In this document: positions 28,047-38,582 of the stretch, in pieces
Layout: the number at the start of each line of letters is the position of its first letter
How positions within the stretch are numbered: the first letter of the stretch is position 1
Assembly (NCBI GenBank): GCA_020052615.1
Contig: JAGVOT010000111.1
Span: 1 to 64,000 of the forward strand
DNA: 64,000 nucleotides
Direction: 5' to 3'
DNA from: Nitrospirota bacterium
GTDB taxonomy: Bacteria; Nitrospirota; UBA9217
Program-made: the position numbers and the translations under genes
The notes under the pieces: model-generated
Seen by the model: only the letters and a program-made list of their open reading frames with translations
What the model was told of the DNA's origin: nothing
Databases searched by the model: none

Positions 28047-28330
28047 AGTGTCCTGGTTTCCCAGCCTGATGTTCGCTCCTGCGATCATAGATTCTGCCCG
28101 GGGCAAGAGCGCTGCCAAAGTTTGTCAGGACTGCCGATGGCAAAGTCTCTCCTTGCAGAACAGAAAGCCTCAAATAAATGACCACGGCTCAACGAACGAC
28201 AACGACGATCCTTTGTCATTGGTGTCGGCAGCTTTTGCGTTCTATATTGTTTTTGTGAGAAAGATATGATACTATTTTTCATCTTGTTTCCGAACATCCG
28301 ATGCAGCTCAGGAAGCCGGTAACCACAGAG

Positions 28331-28996
28331 ATGAAGAGAATCCGTGATAGATCCTTATGGAGCGTGCTTGTTCTTGCCGCTCTGCTGCTCCTTGCCGCCG
28401 CAGAACCCCCGTGCAGCCTTTCTGCATCGGAAGAGCGCATCGCGGATCAGACCGGATTTGAGAAGGATATCCTCCTGCTCGTAAAAGGGGAGGTGCGAGG
28501 TCCGGTCCACCGCCTGACGGGATATGATGAGGACGGTTACCAGATCATGGCGAACGGATTGACCGTAGCGGTACCCCGGGGCCGGTCGGAGCAGGTCCTG
28601 CGGTCGCTTCGTGAAAAATTAAAGCCATTGAAATATATGGCCTTCCTCGTTGAGGTCAACAATGCATTGAAGATCGATAAGATCGGGATCATCAAAGGCA
28701 CCGACCAGTATGATATCCTGACGGTTATGCACACGAATGGTGACGAAGATGATGTTAGTCATGACGATGTGAATGAAAAACTGAGGGTATGGGGAAAACG
28801 GTGCACCTTTGACATTCTCGGTGCCGAGAATGACTGGGTTGAGATCGAGTTCAGGATCATGCCTCGCGATCTCAAGGATTTTGCAGACGATGTCTATGAT
28901 TTCAGTCCGGACACGGTGGATGAAGGTGCGGGGTCGCTCTCCGCGTTGATCAAGGAGATTACTGCAACGAAGAGGCTCATGTTATGGTGGAAATAA
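28331..28996 (+). CDS. hypothetical secreted protein
   Basis: MKRIRDRSLWSVLVLAALLLLAAAEPPCSLSASEE signal-like N-terminus; no family recognised. Confidence 0.6.
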   Translation: MKRIRDRSLWSVLVLAALLLLAAAEPPCSLSASEERIADQTGFEKDILLLVKGEVRGPVHRLTGYDEDGYQIMANGLTVAVPRGRSEQVLRSLREKLKPLKYMAFLVEVNNALKIDKIGIIKGTDQYDILTVMHTNGDEDDVSHDDVNEKLRVWGKRCTFDILGAENDWVEIEFRIMPRDLKDFADDVYDFSPDTVDEGAGSLSALIKEITATKRLMLWWK

Positions 28997-29011
28997 GGGA
29001 CTTTTCGGAAT

Positions 29012-29043
29012 AAAAAAGCAGGCGATCAATAATGATCGCCTGC
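29012..29043 (-). terminator. terminator for the minus-strand Lys/Ala-rich protein gene
   Basis: aaaaaagcaggcgatcaataatgatcgcctgc; 11-bp stem followed by U-run on the minus strand. Confidence 0.8.
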
Positions 29044-29100
29044 TCAATCACTTCTAGGAATTCATTTTCCCGCACTGGATAATAAATCTGCGGTATAGCA

Positions 29101-29340
29101 TTACTTTGCTGCAGGGGCCGCTGCAGGGGCCGCTGCCGGAGCTGCTGCCGGAGCTTCAGCCTTCTTCTCCTTCTTTGCCTTCTTCTCTTTCTTTGCCTTC
29201 TTTTCCTTCTTCGCCTTCTTAGGAGCTGCCTTCTCCTCGGCCTTCTTCTCAGCCGGGGCTGCCGCCTTCTCCTGCGCGAATGCAACGCCCAGGGTCATGG
29301 CGAACACAACTGCCGTGAACAGAGCAATGATCTTCTTCAT
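29101..29340 (-). CDS. small exported Lys/Ala/Glu-rich low-complexity protein
   Basis: MKKIIALFTAVVFAMTLGVAFAQEKAAAPAEKKAEEKAAPKKAKKEKKAKKEKKAKKEKKAEAPAAAPAAAPAAAPAAK; signal peptide plus repeats; own terminator. Confidence 0.7.
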   Translation of the reverse strand: MKKIIALFTAVVFAMTLGVAFAQEKAAAPAEKKAEEKAAPKKAKKEKKAKKEKKAKKEKKAEAPAAAPAAAPAAAPAAK

Positions 29341-29729
29341 GTGGTTTCACCTCCCTTCATGGCTTAATTTAATGGGGCAATCTAGCAAATTGACTAATGC
29401 TTGTCAAGTTTATAAATGGCACGTGTATCTGCAAACATCGCGAAATCGCTTGCAAAGCTGCAATTTCAGCTCTGCCCTGCAAGGTCGAAGATGTTCGTCT
29501 TTATGTGGGCTTTACCGGAAGATCTTGACTTCCAGCCTGTGTTCAGTCGACATGTCCCCCATCACACTGGTCTATTTTGCGGATGATCGTTATCACGATG
29601 CCCCATGCTACGCAACGTATATTCCTTTTTTGTCTTTTCTTGCACAGCGTATTGTGTAATAATGGACACGGTCCGATGGGGATGGTTTGATCTGAAAGGC
29701 GATCTGTTCAACATCTGTTCAACACGACA

Positions 29730-30860
29730 ATGAACCCCACGCTGAAAAAAAATATCATCAGACAGATGGGTCTCGCCGGCATGCTGGGCATCATCACCCT
29801 CGTCCATACGTTTATGGGCGTGGGCCGGCATTCAGCCGGACACCACGACGGCGGCGGGCTGCTCATCAATATCCTTCATATTACCTTTGCCCATTTTTAC
29901 ATAGTCCCGATCATTCTCGGCGCCTATTGGTTCGGGATCCGCGGGGGCGTCCTGGTCTCGATCATCTCGACGGCGTTGTTCACTCCCCATATTTTCGCAT
30001 GGATGGACCCGGTCTGGTCGATCTACAACTATGTGGAGATCTTCCTGTTCCTCCTCATAGGGGGGATGACGGGTGTGCTGATTGAGATGGAACGGAGCCA
30101 GCGGCTGCGGTACGAAGATGCGCTTGTCCGGCTGGATGATTCCCACCGGAAGCTGAAGGCGCAGACCGAGGTCCTCTTTCAGACGGAGGAGCAGCTCAGA
30201 CGGGCGGACCGGCTCTCAGCGTTGGGGGAATTGTCCGCCGGCATGGCGCATGAGATCCGGAACCCGCTCGGTTCCATCAAAGGAGCGGCAGAGATCCTGA
30301 AGGATGATTACGGCCCCGATGCTCCCAAGCAGGAATTCATTGAGATCCTCTTGAAGGAAACGGACCGGTTGAACAAGATCGTGCAGGAATTCCTCAGTTT
30401 TGCCCGGCCCAAGCCTCCTGAACTCCGGGAGGAGGACATCAACGAGCTTCTTGAATCCGTGCTCATCCTTACGGCACAGCCCGCCAGGAAGGCGGCGATC
30501 GCGGTAGAGAAGCGGCTCGATCCTCATATCGGAAAAGGGAACCTTGACGCCGACCTTCTGAAGCAGGCCTTTCTGAACCTCGTCCTGAACGCGATCCAGG
30601 CAATGCCGGACGGCGGCACGCTGACGGTGGTGAGCAGCCGGCGAGACGACAGTATCGAGGTGAAGATCATTGATACGGGCCTGGGGATATCGGCGGACAA
30701 CCGGAAGAAGCTTTTCAGCCCATTCTTTACTACCAAGGCGGATGGTACCGGGCTGGGCCTTGCGATCACCTATCGGATCGTGCAGAACCATCGCGGGACC
30801 ATCGATGTCGCAAGCGAACCAGGGAAGGGCTCGACGTTCACGATATCGATACCGGTATGA
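29730..30860 (+). CDS. membrane sensor histidine kinase
   Basis: GELSAGMAHEIRNPLGSIKGAAEIL (H-box), NLVLNAIQAMPDGG, DTGLGISADNRKKLFSPFFTTKADGTGLGLAI. Confidence 0.93.
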   Translation: MNPTLKKNIIRQMGLAGMLGIITLVHTFMGVGRHSAGHHDGGGLLINILHITFAHFYIVPIILGAYWFGIRGGVLVSIISTALFTPHIFAWMDPVWSIYNYVEIFLFLLIGGMTGVLIEMERSQRLRYEDALVRLDDSHRKLKAQTEVLFQTEEQLRRADRLSALGELSAGMAHEIRNPLGSIKGAAEILKDDYGPDAPKQEFIEILLKETDRLNKIVQEFLSFARPKPPELREEDINELLESVLILTAQPARKAAIAVEKRLDPHIGKGNLDADLLKQAFLNLVLNAIQAMPDGGTLTVVSSRRDDSIEVKIIDTGLGISADNRKKLFSPFFTTKADGTGLGLAITYRIVQNHRGTIDVASEPGKGSTFTISIPV

Positions 30861-30891
30861 AGTAGACGCAGAAACCCGCGCGTGCGTAGTG

Positions 30892-30979
30892 GAGCCCCCA
30901 CCGGCAGGAGCCGGTGGCTCCCTTGAAGAAAGCGACCTCCCGCGAATTCGGCATTCCTCCCCCGGCAGGAGCCGGGGGA
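30892..30979. repeat. pair of hairpins sharing core ccggcaggagccgg
   Basis: gagcccccaccggcaggagccggtggctc and tcccccggcaggagccggggga in the HK-RR intergenic spacer. Confidence 0.75.
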
Positions 30980-31058
30980 TTCAAATTCACAGGGATTGAT
31001 CGCCGGAGCGTTCCCGTTCGTTCTCAGCCGGTGTGTGTGCCTTTTTATGGGGTTCAGC

Positions 31059-32417
31059 ATGGCCAGAAAACCGCATGTCCTTCTCATTGATGATGACCAG
31101 AGCCTCAGGCGGGTGATAGAGTACAGCCTGGTAGAGAATGGTTTTGCGGTGCGTCCGGCCTCGAGCGGCGAAGAGGGGATCTCTTTTTTTCAGAAGGAAT
31201 CCTTTGACGCGGTGATCACGGATATCACCATGCCCGGCATGAGCGGCATGGATGTGCTCGAGAAGGTGCGCAAGGAGGACCCGGGACTTCCCGTCATCAT
31301 CATCACTGCATACGGGACGATCGAGAGCGCCGTGTCTGCCATGAAGCAGGGCGCTTTCGACTATATCACCAAGCCGTTTAATCGCGACGAGCTCCGCATT
31401 ACCCTGGACCGTGCGCTCAGGATGCGGCGTCTGGAACGAGAGAATGTACGGCTCCGCGCCGAGGTCATCGACCGCTTTCAGTTCGAGGCCATCGTCGGCG
31501 GCAGCGAGAAACTGCGGGAGGTCATTACCCTCGCTGGACGCGTTGCCCCCAGCGATGCCACGGTCCTGGTGACCGGCGAGAGCGGTACCGGGAAAGAGCT
31601 CCTTGCGCGGGGGATCCACTACAGCAGCGGACGCTCGGAGGGACCGTTCGTTGCCGTGAACTGTGCCGCCATTCCCGAAAATCTCATAGAGAGCGAGCTG
31701 TTTGGTCACGTGAAGGGATCCTTCACCGGTGCGGTACGCGATAAAGAAGGAAAGTTCGAGCAGGCAGAAGGCGGGACGCTGTTCCTGGACGAGATCGGCG
31801 ACCTGCGCATTGACCTTCAGGCCAAGATACTGCGTGCACTTCAGGAACGGACCGTTGACCGCGTGGGCGGAGTGAAACAGGTCGAACTGGATGTTCGCGT
31901 GATCGCCGCGACGAACAGGGACCTGGAACGGGAGGTCCGGGAGGGGAACTTCCGGGAGGACCTGTATTACCGCTTGACCGTTGTCATCCTGCACATGCCG
32001 CCGCTCCGGGAGCGAAGGGACGATATTCCGCTGCTGGCCGAGCATTTTCTGAAGAAGTTCAACCCCAAAGATTCGGATGTACGACTGGCGCCGGATGCCC
32101 TTGCCCTCCTTACCACCTACGGGTGGCCGGGGAATGTGCGGGAATTGGAGAATGTCATGGAACGGGCATCGATCCTCAAGCACGGGGGCGCCATCACCTC
32201 GGCGGACCTGCCGGAAAAGCTCAGCAGGAGAGCGGCCGGGACCGCAGGCATACTGCTCAATCTGCCCGATGATGGAGTATCCCTCGAGGAACTCGAAAAG
32301 GATCTCATCATCAAGGCGCTGGACAGGCACAAGGGCAACCAGACCCGCGCCGCCGAGTACCTGCGCATCACCCGTCCCACGCTCATCTACCGGATGGAAA
32401 AATACGGTCTAAAATAG
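31059..32417 (+). CDS. sigma-54-dependent response regulator (NtrC family)
   Basis: Receiver DAVITDITMPGMSG, AAA+ GESGTGKELLARGIH, GAFTGA-type motif (GSFTGAVRDKEGKFEQAEGGTLFLDEIGD), Fis-type HTH. Confidence 0.95.
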   Translation: MARKPHVLLIDDDQSLRRVIEYSLVENGFAVRPASSGEEGISFFQKESFDAVITDITMPGMSGMDVLEKVRKEDPGLPVIIITAYGTIESAVSAMKQGAFDYITKPFNRDELRITLDRALRMRRLERENVRLRAEVIDRFQFEAIVGGSEKLREVITLAGRVAPSDATVLVTGESGTGKELLARGIHYSSGRSEGPFVAVNCAAIPENLIESELFGHVKGSFTGAVRDKEGKFEQAEGGTLFLDEIGDLRIDLQAKILRALQERTVDRVGGVKQVELDVRVIAATNRDLEREVREGNFREDLYYRLTVVILHMPPLRERRDDIPLLAEHFLKKFNPKDSDVRLAPDALALLTTYGWPGNVRELENVMERASILKHGGAITSADLPEKLSRRAAGTAGILLNLPDDGVSLEELEKDLIIKALDRHKGNQTRAAEYLRITRPTLIYRMEKYGLK

Positions 32418-32528
32418 AACACCATTTCGTTCCTCGCTTTCTGAAAAATCGCTTCACCTTCTTCAGAGAATGAGGTACGATACGGGAACTGCATAGTTCC
32501 TATCATTACATCGCTCAGGAGGATTGTC

Positions 32529-32738
32529 ATGACCGCATCATCAACACTCAAGATACAGGGGATGACCTGCAATCACTGTGTTATGCGGGTTGCGAAGGCG
32601 CTCAAGTCGCTTCCCGGAGTACAGGACGCACAGGTAGATCTGCAAAAGGCCCAGGCGGTGATCACCTATGACGATGCCAAGGTAGCTCCGGAAAAGCTTG
32701 CCGCGGCGGTTGTCGAATCAGGCTACAAGGTCGGTTGA
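32529..32738 (+). CDS. heavy-metal-associated (HMA/CopZ-like) protein
   Basis: LKIQGMTCNHCVMRVAKALKSLPGVQDAQVDL: GMTCxHC motif. Confidence 0.88.
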   Translation: MTASSTLKIQGMTCNHCVMRVAKALKSLPGVQDAQVDLQKAQAVITYDDAKVAPEKLAAAVVESGYKVG

Positions 32739-32941
32739 TCCGCGTCAGTCGGGCCTTCTTCCCCGAGTGCGCACCATCGCTTGACAACAGGGTGCCGCGT
32801 CAGTATACTTCCTTCTGCTTTCCCCGGCAATTCGCATGAAGGCCCGACAGGGGCCGGCGGAGCCGCGAGTCAGGACATGGAAGTCTGTTCGGGGCAGCGG
32901 CTTTATTGAACGCATGCCCGCAGTTCAGCGGAGTGAAGTCT

Positions 32942-33742
32942 ATGGACGTTCAGGAACTGTGGAAATACATCCTCGCAAAGAAACGGAAGAGAAAACAGCT
33001 CGTGCTCGATATCGAGCACTGTTCTCCTATTACGCTCCGAAACATCATCCTTGACGTCCGCACGTCGCCGGTAGTCCTCGACCGGATTGCGCAGGTCTAC
33101 AGCGACGATGAATACCTCCTTCGTGACCTCGTCCGCTGTCCGAACCTTTCCGAGACAACGCTGGCCTTCATTGCCTTGACGGCGTCCGATGAGATCAAGA
33201 GCTTTATTTCGGGAACGCGCGTCCTTGATCTCGTCGTGCATGATGAAACAACGACGGCAGCAACCGTCCCGGCGGCGCCGGAGACCGGCCAGCAGGGAAA
33301 GGGGACCGGGAAGAAGAAGTTCAATGTCATGCAGGCTGTCCAGAAGATGACGAGTCCCCAGAAGATCAAACTCGGGCTTTCTGGCGGGAAAGAGGCCCGG
33401 GGCCTTTTGATCCGCGACTCGAATAAACAGGTGTCGGCCGCCGTGCTGGAGAACCCGCGGATCACCGATGGCGAGATCGAGTTCTTCTCCAAGTCCACGA
33501 ACTTGAGCGAGGACATCATGCGCAAGATCGGTACGAATTCCGAATGGACGAAGAAATACAGCGTAGCCCACGCCCTGGTGAATAATCCCAAATGTCCTCC
33601 CGGCATTGCCGTCGGTTTTGTCATCAAGATGACCGAAAAGGACCTCGCCATGCTGGAGAAGAGCCGGAACGTATCCGAGGCCGTTCGCGGCGCGGCGCGG
33701 CGTCTCAATGCTATGAAAAAAATGGGCAAGAAATCGTCGTAG
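32942..33742 (+). CDS. hypothetical protein
   Basis: MDVQELWKYILAKKRKRKQLVLDIEHCSPITLRNIILDV..., helical; family not identified. Confidence 0.6.
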   Translation: MDVQELWKYILAKKRKRKQLVLDIEHCSPITLRNIILDVRTSPVVLDRIAQVYSDDEYLLRDLVRCPNLSETTLAFIALTASDEIKSFISGTRVLDLVVHDETTTAATVPAAPETGQQGKGTGKKKFNVMQAVQKMTSPQKIKLGLSGGKEARGLLIRDSNKQVSAAVLENPRITDGEIEFFSKSTNLSEDIMRKIGTNSEWTKKYSVAHALVNNPKCPPGIAVGFVIKMTEKDLAMLEKSRNVSEAVRGAARRLNAMKKMGKKSS

Positions 33743-33802
33743 TCTTTCACCTGTCCTGTCGGCCTCGGTGCACATCCCTTCTTCTGTGCCGCATTTAAGC
33801 TC

Positions 33803-34798
33803 ATGCTATTCCTTGGAGAACCAGTGAAACGAAAGGGCATCTTACTGTTTGCGTTGCTTTCCCTTGTCTTCGGATGTACCGAGCAGAAAACCGTGCAGAG
33901 GACCGAGACCATCATGGGGACCCGGGTCACCATCACCGTGGTGGCCCCGACCGCCGAGCAGGGTGAATCCGCGATCGACGCCGGTATGGCCGAGGTCAGG
34001 CGCTTCGATGCCATGATGTCGCTGTACAAGGACGACAGCGAGATCACGAAGATCAACCTCGCTGCGGGAAAGCGGCCGGTCAGGGTATCTCCCGAGATGA
34101 TCGAAGTCGTGGAGCAAGCAGCGGAGATCTCGCGGCGCTCGGGCGGAGTCTTCGATGTGACCATCGGTCCCCTTGTGGTCCTGTGGCAGATGCGGCTCAA
34201 GGAGGGGAAAACACCATCGAAAGAGGAGATCGGCAGAGTCCGCCGGCTGGTGAACTTTCGGAACATCGTAATTGATAAGAATGCATCGACGATCTTCCTG
34301 AAGCGACCGGGCATGATCATGGACCTCGGCGGGATGAAAGGATACATTGCCGACAAGGTTGCCGGCCTTTTCAAACAGCGGGGCACCACGAACGCCCTTA
34401 TCGCCCTTGCCGGGGACATCTGGGCACTGGGACATCGCGAGGACGGGAACCCGTGGAGGATCGGCGTACAGCATCCCCGCGAGAAGGACAGGACCCTGAC
34501 CGTTCTCGAACTGAGCGATCGGTACGTCTGCACGTCAGGCGATTATGAACGCTTCGTCATCAAGGAAAAGAAGCGGTATCATCACATTATCGATCCCCGC
34601 ACGGGCAAGCCGTCAACCGGGGTCATTTCTGTGACATTGGTGGGGGGGAATGGAGCGCTCATCGATCCGCTCGCCAAGGTCCCGTTCATCATCGGTGCTG
34701 AAAGGGGATTGGAACTTGTCAGGGAATATGGCGCCGAAGCAATCATCGTAGATGATCAGGGCAAGGTGACCAGCACAGCAGGCATCGTACTTCAGTGA
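33803..34798 (+). CDS. apbE: FAD:protein FMN transferase (lipoprotein)
   Basis: Lipobox-like LSLVFGC; IMGTRVTITV, DLGGMKGYIADKVAG, HHIIDPRTGKPSTG motifs. Confidence 0.92.
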   Translation: MLFLGEPVKRKGILLFALLSLVFGCTEQKTVQRTETIMGTRVTITVVAPTAEQGESAIDAGMAEVRRFDAMMSLYKDDSEITKINLAAGKRPVRVSPEMIEVVEQAAEISRRSGGVFDVTIGPLVVLWQMRLKEGKTPSKEEIGRVRRLVNFRNIVIDKNASTIFLKRPGMIMDLGGMKGYIADKVAGLFKQRGTTNALIALAGDIWALGHREDGNPWRIGVQHPREKDRTLTVLELSDRYVCTSGDYERFVIKEKKRYHHIIDPRTGKPSTGVISVTLVGGNGALIDPLAKVPFIIGAERGLELVREYGAEAIIVDDQGKVTSTAGIVLQ

Positions 34799-34872
34799 TG
34801 ATGGCGGTTTTTTCCGTGTACACAGATCGAACGTCATTTCTCCGTTCTGCTTCAGCTTTGCGCACATCAATA

Positions 34873-34983
34873 TTGAAGCTCCCTGCAGCAAGCTGCAGGG
34901 AGCTTTGATCCTCAAGGTGAGACCATACTAACCGCTCGCTGACTCCGCAACAAGTTAGGGGGGACGCACTCGTTCCTGGATTC
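34873..34983. repeat. dispersed double-hairpin repeat, copy B
   Basis: ttgaagctccctgcagcaagctgcagggagctttgatcc...ctaaccgctcgctgactccgcaacaagttaggggggacgcactcgttcctggattc. Confidence 0.8.
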
Positions 34984-35113
34984 AATTAAATCAAGGACCT
35001 GCTCAGAACCGGTGCCGCCATCCACTTTTCGGGGGATTCCGAAAAAGTCCTTGCAACTCCTTAAAAAATTTACTATAATTCACACTCTTGCCGCAGGGCA
35101 TACTATACCGACC

Positions 35114-36187
35114 ATGTCTATCGAGAAAATACAAGAACTTAGAAAGAAGATCGACGAACTGGATGATAAGATCATTGATCTGCTGAACCAGCGGGCGAAG
35201 ATCGTTATCGAGGTGGGCGACATCAAGAAGGTGGAAAAGCTTGATTTTCACTCACCGAACCGCGAGCGGGAGATCCTCGAGCGGTTGACGTCCCGCAACC
35301 GAGGGCCCTTTCCCCAGGACACCCTGAAGGCCGTCTACCGCGAAATACTCTCGTCGTCCCTCTCCCTGGAGCGTCCGCTTCGCATCGCCTATCTTGGTCC
35401 CCGTGCGACCTTCACCCATATGGCCGGCATGCAGCAGTTCGGCCTGGCCGCACAGTACGTACCGGTCGAGAGCATCAAGGATGTGTTCGGTGAAGTGGAG
35501 CGGGGAAGAGTGGACTACGGCGTCGTCCCCGTCGAAAATTCCACCGAAGGCGTGGTGAACTACACCCTCGACATGTTCATCGATTCTGACCTCAAGATCA
35601 CCGCCGAGATCATGCTCGAGGTCTCCCAGAACCTCATGAACCGCTCCGGGAAGATCGAGGACATCCGGAAGATATACACCCATCCCCAGGTGCCCGGGCA
35701 GTGCCGCCAGTGGCTCGAAAAGAACGTTGCGGGCATCCAGATCCTCGATGCGCCGAGCACGGCCCGTGCGGCCGAAATGGCGAAGGACGATCCCGAGGTC
35801 GGCGCCATCGCCAGCGAGATGGCGGCGGTCCTCTACGGCCTCCAGATCGTCGCGAAGAAGATCGAGGACAATCCCCATAACTTCACGCGGTTCATCGTCA
35901 TTTCCCGGAAGCCCAAAGGAAAGACGGGCCGCGACAAGACATCCATCATGTTCTCGATCAAGGACAAGGTCGGAGCCCTCCACAGCATGCTGACGCCCTT
36001 TGCCGAGGCGGGGATCAACCTGAACCGCCTTGATGCCCGACCTTCGGGAAGGCAGGTCTGGGACTACGTCTTCTTCCTTGATATGGAAGGACATATCGAA
36101 GAAGCGAAGGTCGCCCATGCCATCGAGCAGCTCAGGAAGGACTGCATGTTCCTGAAGGTGCTGGGTTCGTATCCAAAAAGCCAGTAG
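35114..36187 (+). CDS. pheA: chorismate mutase / prephenate dehydratase
   Basis: MSIEKIQELRKKIDELDDKIIDLLNQRAKI (CM), PDT and ACT motifs. Confidence 0.95.
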   Translation: MSIEKIQELRKKIDELDDKIIDLLNQRAKIVIEVGDIKKVEKLDFHSPNREREILERLTSRNRGPFPQDTLKAVYREILSSSLSLERPLRIAYLGPRATFTHMAGMQQFGLAAQYVPVESIKDVFGEVERGRVDYGVVPVENSTEGVVNYTLDMFIDSDLKITAEIMLEVSQNLMNRSGKIEDIRKIYTHPQVPGQCRQWLEKNVAGIQILDAPSTARAAEMAKDDPEVGAIASEMAAVLYGLQIVAKKIEDNPHNFTRFIVISRKPKGKTGRDKTSIMFSIKDKVGALHSMLTPFAEAGINLNRLDARPSGRQVWDYVFFLDMEGHIEEAKVAHAIEQLRKDCMFLKVLGSYPKSQ

Positions 36188-36250
36188 AACCCAGTGCGGA
36201 ATGCGAAGTGCGGAGTGCGGAATAAATAATCAGGACCGGAGCTAACCATC

Positions 36251-37327
36251 ATGATCAACGTATCCGAAAATATTAAATCCATCTCACCCTATGTTCCCGG
36301 AAAACCCGTTGAGGAACTGGAGCGGGAACTGGGGATCAGCGGGAGCATCAAGCTTGCGTCGAACGAGAACCCCCTTGGCCCATCGCCCAAGGCGGTCAAT
36401 GCGATCAGAAAAGCGCTGGAGGGCTTGAACCGCTATCCCGACGGCAGCGGCTTCTATCTTTCCCAGGCCCTTGCCAAGAACAACGGGGTGGACATCGCCC
36501 AGGTCATCCTCGGGAACGGATCGAACGAATTGATCGAACTTGTCGTTCGGACCTTCGTTCAGCCCGGTGACGAGGTCATATCAGCCGACCCGTCCTTTGT
36601 CGTGTACAAAATGATCACCCAGGCGGCGGGCGGTACGAACGTCATTGTGCCCTGCAAGGAGATGCGTCATGACCTCGATGCCATGGCCGAAGGGATCACG
36701 GCAAGGACAAAGCTGGTGTTCATCGCGAATCCCAACAATCCGACCGGCACCATGAACACCAAGGCCGAGATGGACCGGTTCATGGCGAAGGTGCCGGACC
36801 ATGTGCTCGTGGTCGTGGACGAGGCGTACTTTGAGTATGTGACGCGGGCCGATTATCCCGACGGGCTCGACTATCTGAGGGACGGCAGGAACATCCTGTC
36901 GCTCCGGACCTTTTCCAAGATCTACGGCCTTGCGGGACTGCGCATCGGCTATGGCATCACGACGGCGGTGATAGCTGAGCTGATGAACAAGGTGCGCCAG
37001 CCGTTCAACACCAATTCGCTGGCCCAGGCCGGCGCGCTTGCGGCACTGGCCGACCGGAAGCATGTAGAGCGGTCCGTCACCCTCAACAACGAGGGAAAAC
37101 AGCTTCTGTACCGGGAGTTCGAAAGGCTGGGGGTCCAGTACATCCCGTCGGAAACGAACTTCATCATGTTCGAGACGCAGCTCGACGGCAAGGACGTGTA
37201 CGCGGGACTGCTCAAGACCGGCGTAATCATCCGGCCCATGGGCCCGAAAAAGCTTCGCGTGACCATCGGCCTGCCCGAGGAGAACAAGCGCTTCGTTGCC
37301 GAGCTCGAGAAGATCGTAAAACCGTAA
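36251..37327 (+). CDS. hisC: histidinol-phosphate aminotransferase
   Basis: [38 protein letters not shown]. Confidence 0.94.
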   Translation: MINVSENIKSISPYVPGKPVEELERELGISGSIKLASNENPLGPSPKAVNAIRKALEGLNRYPDGSGFYLSQALAKNNGVDIAQVILGNGSNELIELVVRTFVQPGDEVISADPSFVVYKMITQAAGGTNVIVPCKEMRHDLDAMAEGITARTKLVFIANPNNPTGTMNTKAEMDRFMAKVPDHVLVVVDEAYFEYVTRADYPDGLDYLRDGRNILSLRTFSKIYGLAGLRIGYGITTAVIAELMNKVRQPFNTNSLAQAGALAALADRKHVERSVTLNNEGKQLLYREFERLGVQYIPSETNFIMFETQLDGKDVYAGLLKTGVIIRPMGPKKLRVTIGLPEENKRFVAELEKIVKP

Positions 37328-37371
37328 CTCCCCGCCGCAGCTTGCCTGACGCGGATAAGAAAGGACCATTC

Positions 37372-38385
37372 ATGATCATCGTTCTCCGTCCCGATGCTAC
37401 ACGCGAGCAAAAGGACCATGTCATCAAGAAGATCAAGAGCCTGGGATTCCAGGCCCATGTCTCCGAGGGAACGGAGCGCACGATCATCGGCGCTATCGGA
37501 GATGAGGCAGCGCTTCAGACGGTCCCGCTCGAGGCGATTCCGGGCGTGGAGAAGGTCCTGCCGATCCTGAAGCCCTTCAAGCTCGCGAGCAGGGACTTCA
37601 GGCCCGAGAACACGATCGTTACGGTCGGCAAAGAAGCGATCGGCGGCAAGCGGATCGCCATCGTCGCCGGTCCCTGCGCCGTGGAGAACAAGACCCTTCT
37701 GGTGGAGATCGCGAAAAGCGTCAAGGACGCCGGCGCCAATTTTCTACGCGGCGGCGCGTTCAAGCCCCGGACCTCGCCCTATGCCTTCCAGGGACTGGAG
37801 GAGGAAGGGCTCAAGTACCTTGCCGATGCGCGGGAGCGCACGGGGCTTCCCATCGTGACCGAAGTGATGGACGTCCGGGATATCGATCTTATCGCAAAGT
37901 ACGCCGACATCCTCCAGATCGGGGCCCGTAATATGCAGAATTTCCGCCTGCTCAAGGAAGTGGGGTTGTGCAAGAAACCCATTCTGCTGAAACGGGGGAT
38001 ATCGGCAACCATCAAGGAATGGCTTATGTCCGCCGAGTATATCATGGCCGGCGGGAACCGCGACGTGATCCTCTGCGAGCGCGGCATCCGGACCTACGAG
38101 ACAGCTACGAGGAACACGCTCGACCTGTCTGCCGTCCCGGTGCTGAAACAGATGACCCATCTGCCGGTCGTGGTCGATCCCAGCCACGCGGTGGGCAAAT
38201 GGGACCTCGTGGCTCCCATGGCAAAGGCCGCCGTCGCGGCCGGTGCCGACGGACTGCTGATCGAGGTGCATTCGAATCCCGAGGAGGCGCTCTGCGATGG
38301 TGAGCAGTCCCTCAAACCGAAGGCCTTCAAACAGCTCATGGACGAAATGCGGCCTATCGCAGCGGCGGTGGGAAGAGAGATTTAA
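37372..38385 (+). CDS. aroF: 3-deoxy-7-phosphoheptulonate synthase (type with N-terminal ferredoxin-like domain)
   Basis: [42 protein letters not shown]. Confidence 0.93.
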   Translation: MIIVLRPDATREQKDHVIKKIKSLGFQAHVSEGTERTIIGAIGDEAALQTVPLEAIPGVEKVLPILKPFKLASRDFRPENTIVTVGKEAIGGKRIAIVAGPCAVENKTLLVEIAKSVKDAGANFLRGGAFKPRTSPYAFQGLEEEGLKYLADARERTGLPIVTEVMDVRDIDLIAKYADILQIGARNMQNFRLLKEVGLCKKPILLKRGISATIKEWLMSAEYIMAGGNRDVILCERGIRTYETATRNTLDLSAVPVLKQMTHLPVVVDPSHAVGKWDLVAPMAKAAVAAGADGLLIEVHSNPEEALCDGEQSLKPKAFKQLMDEMRPIAAAVGREI

Positions 38386-38450
38386 CGCAGGACAGGGAGA
38401 CGCGGGGACACGGGGACGCGGAGACAGAAGGACAATACGTGGAGTTTTCC

Positions 38451-38579
38451 ATGGCCAAAAAAGGCGGATGGTTCGAGATCAGCGCGTGGGGCAATCTGCA
38501 GTTTTTCATTTTCATCATTGCAGGAATCTTACTCCTCATATGGCTGTTTCCGCTTATCAGGGAATGCAGGCCGAAATAA
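38451..38579 (+). CDS. 42-aa single-pass membrane microprotein
   Basis: atggcc...ccgaaataa: MAKKGGWFEISAWGNLQFFIFIIAGILLLIWLFPLIRECRPK*; ends 3 nt before the tyrA ATG; below the ORF track length cut-off. Confidence 0.55.
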   Translation: MAKKGGWFEISAWGNLQFFIFIIAGILLLIWLFPLIRECRPK

Positions 38580-38582
38580 GAA

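Noticed and set aside
28048-28297. Small ORFs 28048..28269 (+) and 28085..28297 (-)
   Set aside because: No start context, no recognisable domain, and they overlap each other in an intergenic AT-richer spacer.
29101-29160. CRISPR-like direct repeats (ccgctgcaggggccgctgcagggg...)
   Set aside because: Repeats are in-frame Ala/Pro codons of a low-complexity protein without spacers. No CRISPR array was seen anywhere in the window.
29417-29433. Sigma-54-like promoter tggcacgtgtatctgca
   Set aside because: The GG-GC spacing is longer than the required 10 bp and TTGC is not matched; no appropriately oriented gene begins nearby.
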